A DNA stretch of 64,000 nucleotides from Pseudomonadota bacterium (GTDB lineage: Bacteria > Pseudomonadota > Gammaproteobacteria > Steroidobacterales > Steroidobacteraceae). The notes below the pieces were generated by a model. It was given only the letters and a program-made list of their open reading frames with translations. It did not search any database and was not told the DNA's origin. The stretch spans positions 62,001-126,000 of the forward strand of contig JANXUT010000025.1 in NCBI GenBank assembly GCA_025356075.1, given 5' to 3'. Below, piece after piece: positions 58,724 through 64,000 of the stretch; position 1 is the first letter of the stretch, and each line of letters starts with the position of its first letter. Both the position numbers and the translations under genes were made by a program.

Positions 58724-60676
58724 TCATCGATCGCGATCGTGAGCGCAAATCGCCTACCGAGCTCCGGGATCACCTGCCCGACCTGCGTCAGGCGCAGGCC
58801 GCGCGCGTCGGTGATGTTCGTCGCGTCGAACCGCACCGTCAGCGGGTGGGCCTTCAGCTTCGACTCGTAGCGAAGGCCGAGCGACAGCATTGCAAGCGGC
58901 GGCAGCCAGTATCGGTCGTCGGCTGTCGCGACGCGCTCCGACAGCCGCGTCCACTGGATGGACCCGGCCCACGGATGCAGGCGGGACGGCGCGTAGTCGA
59001 CGTTGAGGTCGAGCACCAGCGGCACTGGGCCGAGCGAGGCGAATCCGGTCGCGCCCGGTTCCGGCAGCCGGCGGTCGACATGCTGGCGCAGCAAGACGCC
59101 ACCGGCGACGACGGTGAGCCCGCCGTCGGTGTAGTTGAGCGACGACTCGAGGCCCCGGTGGCGGATCGTGCCGAGCGCGGTGTAGAGGTTCGCGGCATCG
59201 AGGTTGAAGTACACCTTCTCGATGTCGAATGCGCCGAATATCAGCGAGACCTTACTCGGCCGGCGCGTACCGAAGGCCACCGTCCACCTGCCGCGTACGC
59301 GGCGCGGGCGGCGGCTCGCCGCGGTTGGTCGCGATCGTGGGCGCGAGCGCCGAGTCCTCGAGCCCCTGCACGAGGCTGCCGTAGAACGTCAGCGTCGCGG
59401 TCGGTTCGAGGGTGAGGCGGAAGTTGGACAGCCACGGCGCTGCGGTTCCCGTGACGGGCGCCGAAGCCGGGTCGAGGATGGTCCGGCGGTAATTGCTCCT
59501 GAGGAAGCCGACCGCAACGGAGCCGACGTTCTTCCAGCGTTCCTCGTACACGACCCCGGCGTCGGTCTGTCGGGTCTCGTCGAGGCTGATCGCGGAGGTC
59601 GCGAACACCGACTGCACGGGAGGCGGTCCGTCGTCGAGGCTGATCGTGCCGTAGTCAATGAGTGCATCGCCCCCGAAATCACGGTTCACGCGCCGGCCGC
59701 GCACGGCAAGCTCGAGCTTGCGCTCGTGGACGCCGCCACCGAATCGCCGCGACAGGCGGATCTCGCCCGACGTCGAGGTTGAGGACACGGCCGGCACGAC
59801 GTCGAGCACGTGATCGGCGGTCCGATCGGGCAGCACCGACAGGTACTCCTCGGTGAAGGACCGCGGGTCCTGCTCGATCGATCGGAATATCCCCGCGGTC
59901 AACGACCACTGCGCATCGAATGTCTCGCGGAGGATCGCGCCGACCGTGGTCGTGCGCCACCCCTGGCTCGCGAGGTCTTGCGTCGCGAGGCGGCGGATGT
60001 CAAAGAGCGGCGGCGGCGACGCCCCGTCGGTGTAGACGGCCGGGAGGATCGCATGCGCGCTGCCCGCGACGTACGACACGAACGGCACGATCTCGGTGTG
60101 CGCGGTCGGACGCCAGCGCAGCACCGAGGCGAGGCCCACGTTCGCGCTGTGCCGCGCGTAGTCCGCGAGGAATCCTTTGCTGATGTCGGCGCAGCCCGAT
60201 ACGGCGAGGTGATCGGAGAGCGGCGTCTGGCCCTCCATGAGTACGCCGACCTCCTGGTAGGGCCCGCGGCTCAGCACCGCGCTCGTGCCGGCGCTGCCGC
60301 CCGGCGTGTTGAGCTTCAGGTCCGCGATGCCGGTCGGCGAGGGGAAGCTGTACGACTGGGCCGCGATGCCGATGCGCATCGTCGTGCCGGGCGCGAGGCA
60401 CTGGTTGACGTACTGGCTCGGCTGGTCGAAGTACAGGCCCTCGATCCGGAGGTTGCCCGCCTGCTGCGGGCTGAAGCCGCGTGCATCGGTCATCGAGTAA
60501 AGCCCGATCGTCTGGTTGCCCGCCGACGTGCCGAAGGCGTCCTGCGCGGACGTGACGGCGTTCTGGTCGGCACGCTGCGCGCGCGCAGGACCCGTGGCGG
60601 CGCATCCGGCGAGGATGCCGAGGCCCAGGAAGAGGCGGGCGGCAACCCCGCCGCTCGACTCCGCCGCCTCGCTCAA
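58720..60676 (-). pseudogene. TonB-dependent receptor, disrupted by a single-base frameshift
   Basis: N-terminal part 60676-59252 (474 residues, TTG start overlapping the dehydratase stop) has a signal segment (LFLGLGILAGCAATGPARAQ) and plug sequence (GLYSMTDARGFSPQQAGNLR, RIEGLYFDQPSQYV). It ends VDGGLRYAPAE then TAA. The next frame continues KVSLIFGAFDIEKVYFNLDA to the stop at 58720 and finishes with barrel strands (FALTIAIDD). Family receptors read through this point, so one extra T near 59252 breaks the gene. Joined length is about 650 residues. Could also be a sequencing error. Confidence 0.82.
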
Positions 60677-61653
60677 GGGTCGGGGCCGATCAGGCGTGCG
60701 TAGCCGGTCGCATCGATGTTGCTGCCGCAGACGATGAGCCCGACGCGCCGGCCGCGCAGCCGCTCGCGCAGCGGCCCGACGAGCGCGGCCATCGCGGCGG
60801 CACCGGCGGGCTCAACCGCAAGCTTTACCTCGCGGAGCATCAGCCGCATCGCCTCGCGCAGCTCCGCATCGGTCACGAGCACGATCGACTCCACGTGCCG
60901 GCGACAGAGCTCGAAGGTGATGGGTGCCGCGTAGGGAGCACCCAGGCTGTCCGCGATCGTCGCGATCCGCTCGATCGAGCGTGGCTCGCCCGCCTCGAAG
61001 CTGCGGTACATCGAGTCGGCGCCCGTCGGTTCCACGCCGAAGACGCTGCAGGCGGGCCAGATGGCCTTCACCGCCGAGGCGATGCCCGCGCAGAGCCCGC
61101 CGCCGCCGACCGGCACGATGACCGCATCGAGCGGCTGGGTCTGCTCGCAGAACTCGAGCCCGACGGTCGCCGTGCCAAGCGCCGTCCGGCGGCCCTCGAA
61201 CGGATGGATGAACGCGCGGCGCTCGTCGCGCTCGATCTCGCGCACGCGCTCGAAGCCGATGTGGGCGGTTTCGGCGAACTCAAGCTCGGCGCCGAACCGA
61301 CGGCAGAGCTCGACCCGGAAGGGATTCGCGGTCTTGATCATCACGACTCGCGCCGTCGTGCCAAGCGTCTTCGCGGCGTAGGCGACGGCGACCGCGTGAT
61401 TGCCGGCGCTGATGGCCGTGATGCCGCGCGCGAGTTCATCCGGCGTCAGGCTCAGCATGTTGAGGAGCGCGCCGCGCGGCTTGAACGTGCCCGTGCGCTG
61501 GAAGAGCTCGAGCTTCATGAATACCCGGGTGTCGGCACCGAGGAGCTCGGCGTGCACCGGGCCCTGCCACTCGTGGACGGGAGTCGTGAGCACCCGGTCG
61601 CCAAGCTGCTGGCGGGCGGTGCGGATCTCGTCGTGGGTCAGCGAAGCAATCAT
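60673..61653 (-). CDS. PLP-dependent serine/threonine dehydratase-like enzyme
   Basis: 326 residues, fold type II. PLP lysine in TFKPRGALLNM; phosphate loop PVGGGGLCAG; AISAGNHAVAVAYAAK and VEPAGAAAMAALVG, as in IlvA/TdcB-like catabolic dehydratases and related serine racemases. Deaminates L-serine or L-threonine through an enamine intermediate. Its stop overlaps the TonB-receptor start, so they form one operon. A second dehydratase-like gene is 113 bases upstream. Confidence 0.87.
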   Translation of the reverse strand: MIASLTHDEIRTARQQLGDRVLTTPVHEWQGPVHAELLGADTRVFMKLELFQRTGTFKPRGALLNMLSLTPDELARGITAISAGNHAVAVAYAAKTLGTTARVVMIKTANPFRVELCRRFGAELEFAETAHIGFERVREIERDERRAFIHPFEGRRTALGTATVGLEFCEQTQPLDAVIVPVGGGGLCAGIASAVKAIWPACSVFGVEPTGADSMYRSFEAGEPRSIERIATIADSLGAPYAAPITFELCRRHVESIVLVTDAELREAMRLMLREVKLAVEPAGAAAMAALVGPLRERLRGRRVGLIVCGSNIDATGYARLIGPDP

Positions 61654-61765
61654 GAGGGCGACTTCCGGGTGCTCGTTCGATGGAGTGGGCCGGGCGTACG
61701 AGCGGCGGCACAGTGGCCCGGTTGCCTAGGATATCGGGTCCGGCGGCCGCGGCTCGCAGGCGCGT

Positions 61766-62719
61766 TCACGGCGTGCCGCCCGCGAGGATCACGCCGAGTT
61801 TCGCCGCGTCGATGTTGCCGCCCGAGACGACGCAGACGACCTTGCCGGATCCCGCACCGCCCGCGAGTGCGCAGGCGACCGGACACGCCCCGGCCCCCTC
61901 GGCGATGATCCGATTGCGCTCGGCGAGCAGCCGGACGGCGGCGGCGATCGCATCGAGGGGAGCGGTGAGCGCGCCGTCGATGAGGCCCTGAGCGCGTGCG
62001 AACATCTGCGGGAAGACCGAGCGGCTGCCGATGCCATCGACCCACGAGGGGCGCTGCTCGATAGCCTGCGGCGAGCCCGCGGCGAATGCCGCCGCGAACG
62101 GGGCGGACGTCGCCGCCTCGGCGGCATAGAGGCGGCAGCCGGGCTTGAGTGCGCGGGCGCCGCTTGCGATGCCGCAGGCGAGACCGCCGCCGCCCCACGG
62201 GATCACGATCGCATCCGCGTCCGGCAGGTCCTCGAGGATCTCGAGCGCGAGCGTGCCGTTGCCGGCCATGACGTCGGGATCGTCGAAGGCGTGGATGAAC
62301 GTCGCGTCGATTCCGGGGAACGCGCGTCGCTCGAAGGTCTGCCACCACTCGTCGAACGGAACCTTGATGACCCGTCCTCCCAGCCGTTCGATCGCCTCGA
62401 CCTTCGTGGCGGGTGCGGTGTCCGGCGCGATGACCGTGCAGGGGATGCCGAGTTCGCGCGCCCGGAAGGCAACGCCCTGCGCCATGTTGCCGGCGGAGGC
62501 CGTCAGCACGCCGCGAGCGAGCAGCGAAGGCGCCGTCAGGGCGATCGCGTTCGTCGCGCCACGCAACTTGAACGAGCCGATCGGCTGCAGGTTCTCGAGC
62601 TTGAGGTAGATCTGCGAGCCCGACAGCCCGAGCCGCACGAGCGGGGTGCGCACGACCGTGCCCGCGATGCGCTTGGCGGCCGCGCGGATATCCTCGAGCG
62701 TCGGCAGGAGCTCACTCAT
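61766..62719 (-). CDS. Second PLP-dependent threonine dehydratase-like enzyme
   Basis: 317 residues, fold type II. LENLQPIGSFKLRGATNAI carries the PLP lysine; TASAGNMAQGVAF replaces the usual SAGNHAQGVA, with M in the histidine position; PWGGGGLACGIASG and CVVSGGNID are also present. Similar to the neighbour at 60673 but only moderately, so not a recent duplicate. The change H to M near the cofactor suggests a different substrate such as 3-hydroxyaspartate or 2,3-diaminopropionate (inference). Confidence 0.85.
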   Translation of the reverse strand: MSELLPTLEDIRAAAKRIAGTVVRTPLVRLGLSGSQIYLKLENLQPIGSFKLRGATNAIALTAPSLLARGVLTASAGNMAQGVAFRARELGIPCTVIAPDTAPATKVEAIERLGGRVIKVPFDEWWQTFERRAFPGIDATFIHAFDDPDVMAGNGTLALEILEDLPDADAIVIPWGGGGLACGIASGARALKPGCRLYAAEAATSAPFAAAFAAGSPQAIEQRPSWVDGIGSRSVFPQMFARAQGLIDGALTAPLDAIAAAVRLLAERNRIIAEGAGACPVACALAGGAGSGKVVCVVSGGNIDAAKLGVILAGGTP

Positions 62720-62752
62720 TGCGCCACGACCCTCGCGCTTGCCACCGGCGCC

Positions 62753-63040
62753 TCAGACGCCCTCGACCGCGACGAAGCTCGAGCGCGCGGCTCGCTGTCG
62801 CATCGCGACGAGGGGCTGGTACTCGGCCGACTGGTAGAACGCCTTCAGCCGCGCCATGTCGGGGAACTCGAGGATGACGAGCCGGTGCGCCGCGACCTCG
62901 CCCTCGAGCACGGCCGTCGCGCCGCCGCGCGCGAGGTAGCGCCCGCCGTGGGCAGCGATCGCCGCAGGCGCGAGCCGGCGGTACTCCTCGTACGCGACGG
63001 GGTCGGTGACTTCGACGTTGGCGATCAGGTAGGCAGCCAT
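62753..63040 (-). CDS. DUF1330 domain protein
   Basis: 95 residues. Dimeric alpha/beta-barrel fold; AAYLIANVEVTDPVAYEEYRR then GGRYLARGG and LVILEFPDMARLKAFYQSAEY match DUF1330. Role unknown. Lies between the dehydratases and RidA in the same orientation. Confidence 0.88.
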   Translation of the reverse strand: MAAYLIANVEVTDPVAYEEYRRLAPAAIAAHGGRYLARGGATAVLEGEVAAHRLVILEFPDMARLKAFYQSAEYQPLVAMRQRAARSSFVAVEGV

Positions 63041-63108
63041 CAGCGGAACTCCAGGGCAGTGGATGTGCTTCGGGCGGGCGAGGGCGCGCGGAGGGGAATC
63101 CGACGCGC

Positions 63109-63594
63109 TCAGTCCTTGAGCTCGCAGTCACCCTCGATCTCGACCGGCAGGTTGAACGGCAGCTCCGCAAGGCCCACGGCGCTGCGGCTATGGGCCCCGA
63201 CCTCGGGACCGAAGACCTCGAGGATCAGGTCCGAGAACCCGTTGATGACACCCGGCAGGCGCTCAAATCCCGGCGCCGCGTTCACCATGCCGAAGACCCG
63301 TCCCCACACGGCGATCCGGTCGAGGTCGCTGAGCGTTCGCTCGAGGTTGCCGAGTATCGAAAGGCCGGTGAGGCGCGCGGCGGCGTAGCCCTGCTCCGGC
63401 GTGACCTCGCGGCCGACCTTGCCGAAAGGCCCCGTGAACGTGCCGTCTGCCCCTTGCGGGCCGTGGCCGGCGATGAGCGCCCGACGGCCGATCACGTGCA
63501 CGAACCGGAATGGCAGCACCACGCCGGGCGGCGCGCGTAGGGGTGGCGGCAGGATGAGCCCGAGCGAACGCAGCCGGTCGGCGATTCGTGACAT
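63109..63594 (-). CDS. ridA: RidA family enamine/imine deaminase
   Basis: 161 residues from ATG 63594; an upstream frame to 63861 is not homologous. Hydrolyses 2-aminoacrylate and similar reactive intermediates made by PLP dehydratases. The C-terminal SRSAVGLAELPFNLPVEIEG carries the catalytic arginine and the trimer-interface segment; LTGLSILGNLERTLSDLDRI is the central helix-strand. Shares its operon direction with two dehydratase-like genes. Confidence 0.87.
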   Translation of the reverse strand: MSRIADRLRSLGLILPPPLRAPPGVVLPFRFVHVIGRRALIAGHGPQGADGTFTGPFGKVGREVTPEQGYAAARLTGLSILGNLERTLSDLDRIAVWGRVFGMVNAAPGFERLPGVINGFSDLILEVFGPEVGAHSRSAVGLAELPFNLPVEIEGDCELKD

Positions 63595-63742
63595 GCAGGT
63601 CGTCTCCGCGATTCGAGGCCGGCGGCGGCAGGCGAGAGTATGACGCCTCAAGCCCGCCGCGCGAATCCGGAGGCGAATTCCGGTCGCCGTCGCCCATGCA
63701 TAATAAGGCAGGTTGAGGATTGCGGCTCGAGGGTTCGGCGAT

Positions 63743-64000
63743 ATGCGACAGCGGCGACTGGCGGGGCTGGGATTGAAGTGCGTGTCGTTCGCGCTCGTGC
63801 TCTTCGGCATGATGGCCGGTGGCGCGACGGCGGATGCGCCGGCCGGGGCGCCGCACCGCATCGGGCACGTGTTCCTGATCGTGCTCGAGAACGAGGGCTT
63901 CGAGCAGACCTTTGGTCCTGGATCCCCGGCTCCCTATCTTGCGCGGGCGCTGACCCGGCAAGGGGTCCTGCTCAGCCACTACTTCGCGACCGGCCACGAC
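63743..64000 (+). CDS. Exported phosphoesterase (acid phosphatase/phospholipase C-like), N-terminal part
   Basis: 86 codons from ATG 63743 run off the window. Signal peptide (SFALVLFGMMAGGATADA), then HVFLIVLENEGFEQTFGPGS and LLSHYFATGHD, the start of the PF04185-type phosphoesterase domain with the metal-binding glutamate/asparagine (LEN). Acts in the periplasm or outside. Divergent from ridA. Confidence 0.85.
   Translation, partial: MRQRRLAGLGLKCVSFALVLFGMMAGGATADAPAGAPHRIGHVFLIVLENEGFEQTFGPGSPAPYLARALTRQGVLLSHYFATGHD

Noticed and set aside
59240-59260. Programmed frameshift in the TonB receptor
   Set aside because: No slippery heptamer or downstream pseudoknot visible; a one-base insertion is simpler.
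1-64000. CRISPR arrays, tRNA or rRNA genes, transposases, integrases
   Set aside because: None seen on reading both strands; short direct repeats found were single pairs only.

Overview
The window is very GC-rich DNA with tightly overlapping genes (many ATGA, GTGA or TTGA junctions), almost all on a Gram-negative envelope theme: MltB, TamA/TamB, MipA/OmpV, LolA-like, LpxL-like and TonB-receptor proteins. A brominated-aryl-polyene (xanthomonadin-like) pigment cluster with a XanB2-type chorismatase points to a gammaproteobacterium near Xanthomonadales/Steroidobacterales; this placement is inference. No rRNA, tRNA, CRISPR array or insertion sequence was seen. A plasmid-type repA-parA-parB cassette at 50.7-54.1 kb suggests the window lies on a megaplasmid or chromid, or carries an integrated one.

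Layout. 1-9.4 kb (all minus): partial mltB, a membrane protein, an exported-looking FMN 2-hydroxy-acid oxidase, tamB-tamA, and a DUF2306-like membrane protein. 10.0-27.8 kb: an aryl-polyene cluster in two plus-strand blocks (halogenase, chorismatase, MipA/OmpV, acyltransferase, glycosyltransferase; then ACP, COG4648-like membrane protein, AMP-ligase, dehydratase, LpxL-like acyltransferase, LolA-like, MMPL exporter, hydrolase, NodB deacetylase, methyltransferase, ketosynthase, chain-length factor, dehydratase, ketoreductase), with one methyltransferase reversed between them and a divergent promoter pair. 27.9-34.7 kb: an 11-residue-repeat secreted protein, an amidohydrolase relic, an M20 peptidase broken by one amber codon, and a winged-helix-regulated membrane-protein block with two copies of a 17-bp operator. 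34.7-44 kb: hydrolases, a TetR/cupin/PNPOx locus, and a TetR-EmrAB-type efflux locus with three copies of an 18-bp operator.

44.3-50.3 kb is a four-gene signalling cassette: periplasmic substrate-binding protein, CHASE3-like/PAS histidine kinase, single-domain response regulator, and a REC-PAS-GAF-GGDEF-EAL protein, preceded by a FliA-like (sigma-28) promoter. The likely logic is ligand sensing in the periplasm, phosphotransfer, then control of cyclic-di-GMP and motility. 50.7-54.4 kb is the replication/partition module, with a perfect inverted repeat between repA and parA and an AT-rich, repeat-bearing stretch after parB that could hold parS or oriV.

54.4-64 kb: zinc-ribbon protein, GH17-like glucanase, exported peroxiredoxin, GlxA-type AraC regulator overlapping a cytochrome P460 gene, then a minus-strand block with RidA, DUF1330, two PLP-dependent serine/threonine dehydratase-like enzymes and a frameshifted TonB-dependent receptor. 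RidA removes the reactive enamine/imine products that such dehydratases release, so this block looks functionally linked. The window ends inside an exported phosphoesterase gene.
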